64,000 nucleotides of DNA from Glossina fuscipes (Eukaryota > Arthropoda > Insecta > Diptera > Glossinidae), in the NCBI RefSeq assembly GCF_014805625.2, contig NW_023998414.1:10003228-10067227 (forward strand), written 5' to 3'. The notes under the pieces were generated by a model that did not search any database, was not told the DNA's origin, and saw only the letters and a list, made by a program, of their open reading frames with translations. The first letter of the stretch is position 1, and every line of letters begins with the position of its first letter. This document shows positions 24,951-36,800 of the stretch, one piece after another. The translations under genes were made by a program, and so were the position numbers.

Positions 24951-25190
24951 CGGATAAGTGGCCGAGTAGACAAGAATCGCGACTATCAAGTCTGTGTTCA
25001 CGGATTCAAATCTCACTGCCGAAGACTTTCATTTGGTCGTAGTTATAGTACGTTCTCAGCGGACGATTGGATACAGAACCACTAGTCTACGAGCGTTTCG
25101 CTATCTCTTTCTTTTTCTCTACATGTTTCTCACCGTCACCGTAATACCAGAATAGGCGACATTCCCTAAGTGATTGGTCAAAAAAAAAAG
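24951..25190 (+). repeat. SINE-like copy S5, near full length with A tail
   Basis: A box TGGCCGAGTAG at 24959-24969 and B box GGATTCAAATC at 25002-25012, 43 nt apart. Then TTTGGTCGTAGTTATAGTAC, CAGCGGACGATTGGATACA, CTAGTCTACGAGCG, a pyrimidine tract TCTCTTTCTTTTTCTC and CACCGTCACCGTAATAC. It ends CTAAGTGATTGGTCA followed by ten A. About 240 bp, head, body and tail in order, so this is the best type copy in the window. Confidence 0.8.
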
Positions 25191-27748
25191 AGCACTCGCA
25201 CAAGAGAAGAGAAATTAACAGAACTGGCCATATAGGCCGAAATTGCAATGGAAAGCACATCCAGAATACCACTAAGCACTACATCGCTTGATAATTCCCC
25301 TGACCTTAGTCAGGAGAAACTTTTTTTTTTTTTAACCATGACCCTATAATTTGATTCAAATATTTGCCCCTAGAACACGCTTTGGAAATTTGCGAAAAGA
25401 CAATAATCACTGCATCTGGAGAAGACGATGTGTCCAGCTTTTTTCCCTTTGAAATCGAGATGCAACTATCCTTAGTAAATTCACGTTTGGAATAACGAAT
25501 ATAGTTTTAAATATTTTTTTAAATCACTGCAACTTTTGGGCGTCCATTGCTTCGCACATCATCTTCATATATATCAGCGTTTTGGAACCTAACAATCCTG
25601 CCCAATACGAGACATGGGGCCGTGATAAAAAAAAGAGTTCAAATCAACTTTTTTTTCCTCTGCAATTTTTCCTTTCATCCCCTAGGGAATTGTAAATTGC
25701 TTCTGTCCCCGTAGTTGTACGCTTTCACTAGATAATAAAGTTGCATATCGCCAAGTTTCATGCTGTCCGAAAACCGAGCATAAAAGTCAAACAAAGCACA
25801 AAAAACACTTAGGATATGTAAAATGCACGAATTCTTTCACTTCATCTCTCTGATCTTATGACACCTTTGCGTTTTCAAAGGTTCCGATTTTAGTACCTTA
25901 GTTTTGCTGAAGTGACAATTGTTTGTTAGTGATTTTGCGTCCTCGCTTCCATAGAAACAGGAAGACAGCCTGAAGCAAAAATTGTATTACTATGTACGAT
26001 TGATTGATAGATGAACAAATTTTTGTTGATACAAATCAATTTTTCATATTCCTAAACGATATTAATGGATTAAGCATAGAAGTCTACTTTAATAAATTTG
26101 CGGCATTTAACCTTTGAGCTGAACAGATAACGACTCGCATGAAATATAATTGAAAAAATATTAATCTCAGTCGAGGAAAGAGGAAACTACTCTAGAGAGG
26201 AAATCTAAGTTAATTTTCATGGAACATGGCCAGAATGCTCTTCGAAGATTATATTTATTTTATTTATCGGAACATGGTTTCAAATCTATTAAAGCCGATG
26301 CACAGAGCTTTTGTTAATCCTAATTAAAAAAATTATATATAGAGCGTATCTAACGTTGTGACGAGTTAGTCGCAAGCAAAAATGATATGTTTTCCTGTCA
26401 TATAAGATTATAACGAACTCAATATTCCGGAGCAACAATCGCAATAAATTTCTTCAGCATTAATTTTTTTGTTTAGCAAGTTTGTTAAGTTACTCCCACG
26501 TTATAAGGGGACAACATGGTCCCATTGTTGGAGATCTATTGATGATCAAATAAATTTGTTAATATTGATCTTGTAACCGGGCATACGACGCTAGCGGGCT
26601 GTTTAGTAATCTACGTTCTAGCCCTTGTATTAATCCTTTAGTCAAAAATGAATTTATTTTCTGCTTTCTATTAATTGTTTCCGAATTCGATCTTAGCATT
26701 TTTTAGCTCAACATTCACTACATTAATTAGATAATTAGTTGATTACGTATCATATATTTAAGAATATACTAAGCATTACATCACACAATGTGAGCTTCTC
26801 GTAACATGAAAAAAAAAAAAAAAAAAAAAAAAAAAAGATATTAATAAAAATTTTAAATAACGCCAAAAATATAAAATTAAAAAAAATTTACTAAAAAATT
26901 CAAAAAAAAAAAAAAAAAAAAGAAAAGAAACCTTAAAAGCAAATGACTACCAGTTGGTAATTACTAAACATACACCCATACCCTACAGCTGATTGATGGA
27001 TGGATGGATGGATGGATGTGTGTCGTGTTTTCCACTATGTGTACATAATCTTACAGAGAAAAGAAAAAAACAAAAACAAAAAAAAATGTAAAAAGATGCC
27101 CGCACATAAAAGCATTTGAGTGAATGAAAGAAAGTGAAGTGAAGTGTATGTGTCAGCAGATAAGAATTCCTGGCATTCATCCATGATTGCTTGTTATTCA
27201 TGTTTTTGTATATATGTTTGTATGTGAAACTTTGTGGGGTCCCGCTACTCTTAATTACAACAACAATAACATAAAACCAGCGCCAACGAACAACATGACG
27301 TCTTAATGTTAACATACACATTAATTTTCTAAGCGAATAGTTTGCAACATACATCTCGCAAAGTAGATTAATATATGTATACATATATATATATATATAT
27401 ATTAATTTTATCGTTATTGCCTTTTTTGTACTTGTTGTCATTGTCGCACAGTAGATTAATCTAAATAATGCGTCTCATCATTTTCGAAGCGCATAGCTTG
27501 CCTTAAAGGGCAAATATTTTAGGGAGAGAGTACGTTTCTTTTTCTTGTACCATGTAACACATCTGCCAAATTAAGTTTTCTTGATCAATTTTAGTATTTA
27601 GGAGAACTTACCTTTACACTGCTTACCCAGTCGCCTTTTTTTTTTTTTTTGATTTTTCAATAGGAAAAAGCTCGCGCTTCTTTCGCATGGTTAACCCGGG
27701 TTCTGCGTCCCGTTCTATTGACTTAAGTTCGATAAGCGTGTGATATAC
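25191..27748. other. AT-rich DNA, no gene seen
   Basis: Includes A runs at 26809-26836 (28 nt) and 26902-26921, a (GGAT)n array of about six units at 26995-27019, and a TA run at 27380-27402. The 152-codon minus-strand frame at 26983-27441 is the longest in the window, but it spans two microsatellites and has no domain, so I reject it as a gene. Confidence 0.55.
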
Positions 27749-27940
27749 GCATGAGTAGCCGAGTAGCCTGCGTTCAAGAGTTGAAATTTCAATGCGCTAG
27801 AACTTGCTTTGGTCATAGTTATGGCGAGTGCTTAGTCTTAGTCCTCAATTCTTGTCATCCGTCACCCGTACTACATGAATAGGAGACGTCGCTAAGGACG
27901 ACTAACTGATCGTTCATATAATAAAAATAAAAAAAGAAAA
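27749..27940 (+). repeat. SINE-like copy S6 with deletion in the head
   Basis: A box TAGCCGAGTAG (27756-27766), then a degraded B box AGTTGAAATTT only 23 nt downstream, so about 20 nt are lost. The body is normal: TTTGGTCATAGTTATGGCGA, GTGCTTAGTC, CGTCACCCGTACTACATGAA, TAGGAGACGTCGCTAAG, GACTAACTGATC. An A-rich tail with T interruptions runs to about 27940. Confidence 0.72.
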
Positions 27941-27954
27941 TGTTTTATCGTAGT

Positions 27955-28060
27955 TAAGAATTTTTTTGGTGGACGCGTACCAAGTTTGGTTTGAATATAA
28001 TCTGAATCGGGCTATATATATGAGATAGTGAAACGTTCAATACACGGTTACGTCCAAATT
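27955..28060 (+). repeat. Possible fragment of dispersed repeat R
   Basis: GTACCAAGTTTGGTTTGAAT and GAATCGGGCTATATATATGA resemble the internal part of R-type repeats. It has no counterpart long enough in this window to prove it. Confidence 0.35.
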
Positions 28061-28462
28061 TAATGAACAGCATAGTTCATAGTTTCCATGCTATTAAATG
28101 AAACAACCATTAAACTTAAAGGAAAAAGTTAATGAAAAACAACAAACGGTCCATGGTCCATGGTTTCCTCCTCTTAAGAGAATATGAATTTTTATTTAAT
28201 TTATTATTGATTTATCTGCACAAATTGCAGAAGTTTCCTGAAATAAGCCCATGTACGCATTAATACTAAGTTTAACATGTATATGTATATTAGCACATAT
28301 AGCTGTCAGTGCATATGACTGTCTACTGCAACTAAATGCATGTAAAATTTTGCATGATTGATGACAAATTACATTTAGATTGATGACGTATGAGTCAAGT
28401 GAACAACAGGCGGCACTAAAAACAATTTAACCAAATACTTCAAAGTGATGCGAGAGGAAAGG

Positions 28463-28502
<40 letters not shown>

Positions 28503-29379
28503 GAAAGGAGAAGAAGAAGCAAAAAATTTGTACAGCATTTTGAAAAGTAATTTGAAATTTTTCAACGAAGAATTTTTCCATCAACATGACTGATGAATCT
28601 ATGTATAGAGTGCTCGAAAATTTCAATTTATATCTTAAGTAAGGAATTAAAGAAGATTTACTCCTGTCGGCTGTCATTGCAGATGAATTGATCCGTTTCA
28701 GTTGCAATTGCCATCATAATGACGAGCAATTATAAAATATCTAATGCACAACTTCACTCCAACCCAAATCCGGACAATGACTCATCAATTTATGTATTTA
28801 TTGAGTTTTCGTTTTGCATTAAAGACTTTTCTCTTCTCTTCTTTTCTTTCCTTTTCTCTTTTTTTCCCTTTGTTTTTCTATGAAGACATCAAAGTGAATT
28901 TTGTTTTTCTTCTTAAAGCACTTCGCGAACACATTAAAATTAAATTTGATTTCATTAATGACAGAAAGATGCCTAAAAAAAAAAAAAAAAAAACCAGATA
29001 TTAAAATAATATCAGCGGTATTCACATTTGCTTTGTGATTATATTTGAGAAATTTCGTTTCGCAAAGATGTTAGTACGCTTCTCTTTTATGTTATAAATA
29101 GATTTCTTGGAACTCCATCTGGCTTAACTTGAAGTGAGTAAGGCCAGCTCGCACACAGTCCAAGAGCTTAAAAAAAAAGTTAACTAAGATGCTTTGTATT
29201 CATTTACGAAGAAAGTTTTATTAAACAGAATATAAAAACAAAGCCATTCATATCCAGTACAATTATATCGTATGTATTCAAGTGCTTAAGGACCTCAAAC
29301 AACCGATAAGTGTTTGTACAAAGCTTTAGATCAATACTTATACTGCAAATTAACAGCGATTACCAAGAATCACTATTTT
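28061..29379. other. AT-rich DNA, no gene seen
   Basis: Includes a (CA)n run of about 17 units at 28467-28500 (making valine/cysteine-rich minus frames) and a T-rich tract at 28830-28876. 29100-29379 may hold eroded 5' transposon sequence belonging to the mariner fossil that follows, but no motif is readable. Confidence 0.5.
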
Positions 29380-29840
29380 GCGAAGATTGCTTTAATGCCA
29401 TCTATATCGACTCCGAAGCGGAATATTCATTCATGGCCACAAAGTGTTGCCATGCATATGGCGGGGTCAGCGAGGTGGAGTATGTTACGCGCCGCTAAAG
29501 CCGAATGAAAATTGTGGCAGCAATAACCAGCAAAAGCAGTTAACAGGCGGGATGGCAACGTTTTGCATGACAGCGCTAGACCGCCCATTGCAAGACTTTG
29601 GTAAGGACATCGTGTGGCAGCCCGAATGACGACTTTGGACATAGCGCCTTCTGATTACCACTCGTTCAGATCAATGCAGCACGGCCTGGTCTGGTACGCA
29701 GCTTCAAAATGCTGAAGAAATGCGAAGACGAACCGAATATTTGGATCGCTGGCCAACGTATATCGTTCTTTCGATTCGATTCCGCCCGGTTGCCAGAAAG
29801 ATGGGAAAAATGAAAATGAGCGAAAATATTTTGATATTTT
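29380..29840 (+). pseudogene. Mariner transposase fossil (HDSARP / IAPSDYH type)
   Basis: Fragments occur in the right order on the plus strand but in shifting frames. ISTPKRNIHSWPQS lies at about 29402-29444 (family STPKRNIHG-KVML), and LPCIWRGQRGGVCYAPLKPN at about 29446-29506 (family MLCIWWDQRGVVYYELLKPN). VLHDSARPPIARLW holds the second catalytic aspartate (about 29558-29602), and LDIAPSDYHSFRSMQHGL the third (about 29635-29688). RLPERWEK is at about 29788-29811. The HDNARPH and PSDYHLFRSM wording is that of the mariner/maT branch and differs from the PSDF type in the other fossils, so this is a separate lineage. Stops, frame shifts and shortened D-D spacing (about 27 residues) make it dead. 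No terminal repeats were found. Confidence 0.82.
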
Positions 29841-31084
29841 GAGCATATGTTATGTCACATTTATTCAACATTTGTGTGGGTGATTAACTGCTTAAAAGAG
29901 AACTTATCGAAGAAATGAATTCATTGGTTAGATAAACTGTAACTGAGTAAAGATAGTTAAATCGAACAATTGATTATTGAATGTAATTAAGAGGAGAGAA
30001 AAACAACTCGATTTTTACAAATAATGCAAATCCATTGACTATTGCAAGTAAGCAGTAAGTGACATCTTGAAATCATGTTGCATCCTTCATAAATATTCCA
30101 ACTAACTGCACTGAACAGATGAGCGGCATATGGTGTCCGGTCAATACAGTTGGGTTTATGACGGTCCATTTAGTAAACATAAGACTCTTGAATAGATCGT
30201 GAGGAACAGATTCATACTTTCATCTTGTAAAGCTGTCTGTCTATGCTACAGAAATCTTACAGCAAACGATAACTTGCCCTCAGTTGCTCAATTATTGCAC
30301 ATTCTGCGAATAGTTGGGAAGATAGAGGAAACGTTTTAATACATTTTACATATTTAATGTTGCGGACAGCGAAAAATATTCATCTCAAATACATGATGAT
30401 GAGGTGATAAGTGCGTAAACTTTATAAGGAAATTATTTAAGGAAGACAACTAAATGTGTGTTGAATGTGTTCAATTTTTCTTTCTATTTCGTAGATTTCT
30501 AAAAATATATTGCCACGTTTTCTGCTGTCTTTTTGTTTTTGTCTTTTTTTGTTTTTTTTTTTGTTTTTTTTTGCTGCAATATTCATTAAGTGTTTTTGCC
30601 AATCAAATTGCTCAAAATCAATATTGAATTGGTGAATGAATTTCTTTTTAAGTTTTAAGTAAATATAGAGATATATTTACCCGCACACATTCCCACGCAT
30701 CAATACTTATTCGCTCAAATACTGCGTTTTATTTTCGGTCATAGCGAAAGAAGGATAAATGAGCGAGCGAGATGCCGAGAGATTCGAGGGGCAAAAGAAA
30801 AAATGAAAAGCAAAAAAAAAAAAAACAAAAAAAAAAAAGAAAAAAAAAAACAGAAAGACCGGCGTTTATTTTCTATGGTCGCTAGTCAAAATTGCATATA
30901 TATTAATTTTGTGATATCGTTTGTCACGACACAAGTAATAGAATAAACGTTATCTTCTCGATCGGCTACGACAATTTTGAAAAGTGCAATTTCTGCTCGT
31001 TCAATTTTATGCTTGCTTCACGAATGAATAAAACAAAACGAAAAGGGGAAAAAAATTCAAATCCAATTTTTTTTTATACGTTTT
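29841..31084. other. AT-rich DNA, no gene seen
   Basis: T-rich tract at 30515-30571 and A-rich tract at 30790-30851. The last 80 nt may contain more eroded sequence of the mariner fossil that starts at 31085. Confidence 0.5.
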
Positions 31085-31290
31085 ATAGGAGCCTGCCTGT
31101 CCGCTGCGACTTTTTCTTGCTCCCAAAGCTGAAAAGACCGTAGAAACGACAGAATTTTGCCATGATTAAAGAGATAAAGTGCTCAAGGACATACCACAGA
31201 AGAAGTGCTTCGAGGATTGGAAAAAAAACGCTGGCTCAAGTCCATTACATCTAAGATGGATCAAAATAGATAACGATATTTATATAAATA
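31085..31290 (+). pseudogene. Mariner transposase C-terminal fossil
   Basis: CDFFLLPKLKRP (about 31107-31142) matches the third-aspartate motif of DD34D mariners, CDFFLFPKLKRP. It is followed after a stop by KRQNFAMIKEIK. Then, after a frame shift, come KVLKDIPQKKCFEDWKKN (family LKAIPK-AFQKCFEDWKKRW) and, in the next stretch, IKIDNDI (family GDNIDI). Only the last 65 or so codons of a roughly 345-codon protein are readable. No terminal repeat could be located beyond it; a TA microsatellite begins at 31311. Confidence 0.82.
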
Positions 31291-31307
31291 AATATAAGTA
31301 AAATATA

Positions 31308-31310
<3 letters not shown>

Positions 31311-31344
<34 letters not shown>
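31311..31344. repeat. (AT)n microsatellite
   Basis: About 17 AT units just beyond the mariner fragment. Mariners insert at TA, so the fragment may have landed in or next to this repeat. Confidence 0.95.
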
Positions 31345-31347
<3 letters not shown>

Positions 31348-31671
31348 TATTTATTAATTATATAATACGTTGATAAATAACTTTATACATGGGTAAGGTT
31401 AGTTTTCAAATACCGTTGGGCATCTAAGATTCACCGCCAAGCGAGTGTAATTACGCTACTTGTTATATTTTATTGATATATGGTTAAATTTTTCCATTAT
31501 ATACTTATTTTTTTTGCGATTTTATTGGCAAAGAAAATATTACGAAAATGTTGTATGATGATTGATAAAGCTTTTCCTTTTTTTTATATTTACGTTAAAA
31601 GCGTCATTTAGTGTGCACTGCCATCTCGTATGCATATATTTGCATACATAAATATCATTAATATTATATAC

Positions 31672-31713
31672 GGAAAAAGAAAGAGCGAGAAAGAGAGAGA
31701 AAGAGAGATAGAG

Positions 31714-31768
<55 letters not shown>

Positions 31769-31775
31769 AAGAGAG
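31672..31775. repeat. (GA)n purine tract, about 104 nt
   Basis: Only two pyrimidines (near 31686 and 31710) interrupt an otherwise all-purine strand. 31711-31775 is 65 uninterrupted purines, mostly GA. Sequence of this kind can form triplex DNA and, in flies, binds GAGA factor (established for Drosophila). Confidence 0.93.
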
Positions 31776-32089
31776 TGATGATTTGAAGAACTTCTAAAAA
31801 ATTGAGTTAAAGCAATTATTTTTTAATCATCCATCAGAAGCGTAAGCTCAGAATTTGAATACACAATAAAATCCAGAAGACGTGACCTTTGTGGTACTTT
31901 TACTCAAGACGGCAATATCATCCAACGTTAACTCGGGCATACAGAAAATACATTTTACCCGACAATCAATACTTGATGGAGTTCGGCAAACTTGTTGCTG
32001 CCCTATCAATGCCGGCAAATTGTGAGATTGTTTGCTCATTTATTTCAAGGGCAGAGCTTAGAAGAGAAATATGACTGAATATACTGAAA

Positions 32090-32180
32090 AATGGCTTTTT
32101 ACAAAGGTATATTAAATTTGTGCGGATGATGGCCACCCACCCTTGCTTATATCGATCGATTCAGAATCGTTTTTGAAGCC
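32090..32180 (+). repeat. Possible fragment of dispersed repeat R
   Basis: TTTGTGCGGATGATGGCC and GATCGATTCAGAATCG match landmarks of R, in order and orientation. Confidence 0.45.
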
Positions 32181-32183
32181 ACT

Positions 32184-32555
32184 TTAAACTTGTCCCTCAA
32201 ACGGATGACTGTCCATACATTTTTTCCCCCCCCACTTTACTGACTCATTTCGACGAAATTCGGGCCACGGATGTATTTTGGTCCACGGACGACTGCCATT
32301 GAAAATATAATGAATCAGATTACTTTTACGATCACTTTTCATATAGGTTTTCGTGAAAGAAAAAACTTGCAATTTGCCATATTTCTGGTCGAGTAATAGT
32401 CTTGAGCCATAGTGAAATGATGCAAAAAATTTCGGCCAGTTGAACGAATTTTTTGAACCCTCTCGCATATACGAAAACTTATATGCTTTTATATGGAAAG
32501 TAGGTCTTTTTTCATTTTGAATTGGACGAGTTACACGCCAGAATATTGAAAGCAA
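32184..32555 (-). pseudogene. Uncertain Tc1-like transposase fossil
   Basis: A 123-codon minus-strand frame is open without a stop. Its later part reads SDRKSNLIHYIFNGSRPW and then PEFRRNESVKWGGKKCM. Tc1 transposases have SDESKFNLFGSDGR-WVWR, then TVKHGGGSVMVWG at this spacing, so the resemblance is in the right order but weak. The catalytic DE is not preserved (DR here). The name should be treated as a hypothesis; the frame could instead be chance or an unknown short gene. Confidence 0.3.
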
Positions 32556-35500
32556 GGGAGCCTGGGTACTTCTCTAGCTTAACATTTGTACCATAATGAC
32601 GTCTGTTCTTAATTGCACCTTCCTAGTGCGTACGCAATAATTTTTCGCCTTCAACAAATCCATTTGCGCGAAGAGTACTAAGTATTAGTTAGGAAGGAAT
32701 CAATACATAAGTGAAGCAGTAAACGAAACTGCGACTAATCGGGAGTTAAGTTAATATGGATAAAAGAATAGAAGTAAGTAAGATAGATGGATAAGAAATT
32801 ATTAAAACCGGACGTGAAACGAGGTTAAGATTCAATAAGTATTACAAAAACTTGTTTGTCGAACTATTTGAGTAAAGAACACAGGACCTTATTGTCCGTA
32901 AATCTTAGAAAATTGCTTTTCCTAAGGAAAGAAGTGAAGATCCACTGACAGCGAAGTTCTAAGCGAAATGAAAATATTAGCTTTTAGATAAGCGATGGAA
33001 AATAGTTATGTGATGTACAAGAGACTGAGAGACCGGACAGGCTAACCATTACAATTCATTTAAATGCGTATGTGATACTTGGATATTTGGGAGAAAACAA
33101 GCCCATTTTAGCATATTAGCATGAGCTCTGCTCATCATTCAATCTTCACTGAAGGAATTCATTAAAAATAATTTTGATAACTTATTTCCCAAACGTAAAC
33201 GCCAATGAGCTGAAATAGACGATAAAGCGGCCGACAAGAATTGAAAGAAAGAAACTTTCCGAAACACTTCATAGATTGCAGCATGTAGTTCTGACTGTAG
33301 CCAATGGTATATTTGTATTAGTATACCTCCATGCTTGTGTACGTACTGGACGAGAAGTGAAAAATTCTTTTACTTTCATAAAGATCGCAACAATTCATAC
33401 TAAATACCTAGAAATATTGCTGTTCGCTGTGTGCCTGTGTGTGTGTGCCTGTGTGTGTATGTGTGAATATATATTTTTATTATTAATTTATCTCAGCTTA
33501 TACCCACTGGTTGCTTGCGAAGCGTCATTGATGACTCAAGGGACGACGAGTTGGTTGGGGCTGATTTATCTAAGTGTCCCTGTTGTGATGTTCGTATTCA
33601 TCGCTGTCTATGTATATTATCTTGTGATGTATTAATTTCTGAGTTGAGACAAAGTGACGGTGAATACGCATCAAGTGTTTCCATCTGGCATTGTCTCTTT
33701 AATTTGATGCTTAACACTGGGATTAAGTACCACTTGTACAAATGAATTTTCTGCGTGCGTTTGTTGCTTCATTTTTCTTCACTTTTTAATTCCAAAAAAA
33801 GAAAAAAAAAAAAAAAAAAAAAAAGCCTTTTTTTCCCTAGTGTTTGTTATTTTTCTTCTTCTTACTTAATTTTCTTCTTTTTTTTTTTTATTTGTGATGT
33901 TCAGCATTTTTCGAGTCATTATGTGGTTGAGTTTCCCAACCACTTTAGGCTTCCGCATAATGCGTCTTAATATACATTTTATTGTTGCTCGCCTTCACCA
34001 ACTCTCCCTCTCTCGGATCGGAATGTAAAAAGGAACAATCATCAGCAGACTGACTGCCTTTTGCCATCGCTTACACCAAATTGTTCCGAATGCTGTTTGC
34101 GGTGACGGTAATTGGTGTCAAGGAATTTTTTGTTGGCCCTTTCATTAAACATGAAATCTTTGTCTTTCATTTTCATTTTCATTTTCCTTTTGTTTTTGGT
34201 ATGAATCCAAACCGATTCTTTTGCTTCTTTTGTTTTTGGGCTTAAATGTGTGGTCAAGTGCTTGATGCTCAACTTTTGCTTAACATTTTCTTTTCATAAT
34301 TTACTTATTTATTATTATATTACTTTTTCATTTTCATTTTCATTTTCATTTTCATTTTCATATTCATTTTTATTTTCTTTTCTCTTAGCTTTACATGAAG
34401 GGAAACAAAAATCAATTAAAAACATTTCTGGAATGTGTCTCTGGTTATTCATAAATACATTGGCAGTTTATATGTTTGCCGCTTGTGCGCTTCTTAAGTG
34501 AAATTAAGACGAGCAAGTTTTCCTATCTATAAAAAAAATACACAAAATAAAAGAAAAAAATAATATATAAAAATAAAACGAGAAACATGTAAAAGAAAGA
34601 AACCGAAAGTCTTCAGAAATCTCCCTTTATTACGAACCGTTTGGACATTTTGTAATTCATTATCATTTTGAGTGGCTTTCAAGTTTTGCTCTTAATTGTT
34701 TAACGTATTGTTTTTTGATTGATTGTAAACAACACTGGCAATTATTTTGTACTGCCATCATGTTGTTAGCATTTATTTATGGACAAATATATAATTACTT
34801 TCAATTTGATTCACTGCGATGATTTTATCTATACATATATATGTATATACATTATACGGTCGTACTATCCATATCAATATATATATATATATATATTTAT
34901 CAATATATTTATCAATATATATATATTGTACAAATACGCCTTCTATCAAACTTGGATATTGAGAAATGTTTGGTGATTTTGAAAAAGGGAAAAATAGAAC
35001 CTCCACGAAAAGTCAATATTGAGTAAATGATTTCATTTCATTCATTCATTCAATACGCCATTTAACGACTTATATGACCTTTGAAATTTCAAAATACTCA
35101 AAGCTTTTGTTTTATTTTTCTTTAATCTGCTGGTAAAACACGTCAAGATTGCTTTCGCATCATTTCAAATCAATCGAATTATAGGTCTAAAAGAAATAGC
35201 CTTGAGAGACGAGACTTCCCTTACTATAATATTTACTGATACTACTACAACAAAGCTTGGTCGATTTTTTCTTAAAACTTTACTTTTAAAATTTTAGTTC
35301 GTTCCGCACAAGTCGTCTTTCTCTCGTGCATGTGTTATTCTAGATTTTGCCGGAAACTGTCATCTTTTAAATACAATCCTGCGATAAGTTCATGTTTCAT
35401 CTTTCTTTCTTTATTTGAGTGCTGCGATCTAGGCTCTCTTCCACTCAGAGAAAATGTTTGATTTTTTGATTTCAAATAGAGTTATCGGCAGTTATCCTAA

Positions 35501-36591
35501 CTTACGGCAGGATATTTGTTTTTATAAAGCGCTTCAGGAAAGCTTATGCTTATTGTGTTTGTAGCTTAAAAGTTTAAACAAAATAATTCTTTTATTACAA
35601 TAACAATAATATGCTTTTATTACCATTCGAAAGCCCTGCAACCCTTCAATTTTGCTTATCTGGAGAGTGGGAGCCTTCAACCTCTAGGTCGACCAACATA
35701 TCTACGAGATCGAAACTCACGGCATTAGTAATGATCTTAGGAGAATCGGTTACGACTATCGTCGTTCAGTAAACTTGCCACATCGTACTCTTTAGGACGA
35801 GCGTAAGCACAACGCTTGGCCTTAATACAGTTGCCCATTACTATTATTCAAAATTGCATTGAAGTAAGAGGAAAGAAGAAGGCGGAAACGTTTCAAATAC
35901 TAAACCCCTTTATTGTTTCAATCATCTGAACTGATTTGCCTTAAAATTGCAGTTTTAAGGGAATAATAAATCGTATAGATTAGAAGAACATATGCATGAT
36001 CTTACATTAACCTAATTGCAGCAAGGAAGCTCATCATCGTTACCAACGCAAAAATTTTAAAAATAATTTTTTGCATTAATTTGCATCAATGTACATAAGT
36101 GTGAAGAGAGCTACGACACTAACGAATAGGCGTAAATATCAAAGAAAGAGAAGAAATTATTCCCGAAAAATATTAGTAACTGACGACACCGTCGTCACTC
36201 TTATGGGCCATTTACTCAGAAGCTGCATTCCAAGGTGTTTCTGGTGCAAATTTGAATCAAGAAAATTCATCAAGCTGAGAATCCCATAAGGCGTTTGACC
36301 AGTGTATGAGTGAGTGGAAAAAGTTTAATTTTCGAAGAAAAAGAAAATACCATCGCTTAGCAGTAAAAAAAAAACTGTTTGAGTTGTTCGGATCGTCACT
36401 TTAAAGCCCTGGCGAAAACTTCAGAAAGAACACCAAGAATGAAAATTATAGAAATTGCCACGTGGGTCATTGCGAAAATGAAGTGTGTGTGCTAAGTCAA
36501 TCATTTTTCCCTCATTCTCTTTCTCCGACCTGGTTTGCTGCATTGCAATGCATAATTAATTCCGAAAGCTGCATCCCAAAGTTACAGATCC
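32556..36591. other. AT-rich DNA, no gene assigned
   Basis: Holds a 119-codon frame at 33276-33635, overlapped by a 76-codon frame at 33515-33745 with a CPCC cluster. Neither is recognisable. Also an A tract near 33803, a T-rich patch near 33877, TTTTCA hexamers, TA patches at 34830-34930, and CATT tetramers near 35032-35051. Confidence 0.45.
34324..34377. repeat. (TTTTCA)n hexamer repeat
   Basis: About seven perfect TTTTCA units, then degenerate ones. A shorter array of the same hexamer lies at about 34165-34190, some 150 nt upstream. Confidence 0.88.
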
Positions 36592-36800
36592 TTGGCAGCA
36601 GCACTGCGATCTAATGAATCGCCCTTAGCCTCTTAGCTACACAACAGTCGTCTCCATTACAATATGGATATGCTTTTAATTGGATTTAGAAATGACCAGG
36701 TAGACCACTTGCCTCTAACGTCCCGGCAGACTTTGCCTTTGTTTGCTTTGTTAGTCTTTTTGGAATATTGTTTGGAAATTTTTTCTTATTCAAGATAAAA
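36592..36800 (+). repeat. Dispersed repeat family B, copy 1
   Basis: GCAGCACTGCGATCT, ATCGCCCTTAGCCTC, ACAGTCGTCTCCAT, TTTAGAAATGACCAGGTAGA, then TTTGTTTGCTTTGTTAGTC. The same blocks in the same order occur reverse-complemented at 40375-40565. I recognise no protein or terminal repeat, so the class is unknown. Confidence 0.7.

Noticed and set aside
26983..27441. Longest open frame (152 codons, minus strand)
   Set aside because: It spans a GGAT array, A-rich tract and TA microsatellite, has no domain, and its composition follows the repeats.
33276..33745. Overlapping frames of 119 and 76 codons, one with a CPCC cluster
   Set aside because: Hydrophobic or cysteine-containing by chance as far as I can tell; no zinc-finger spacing is completed and no family is recognised.
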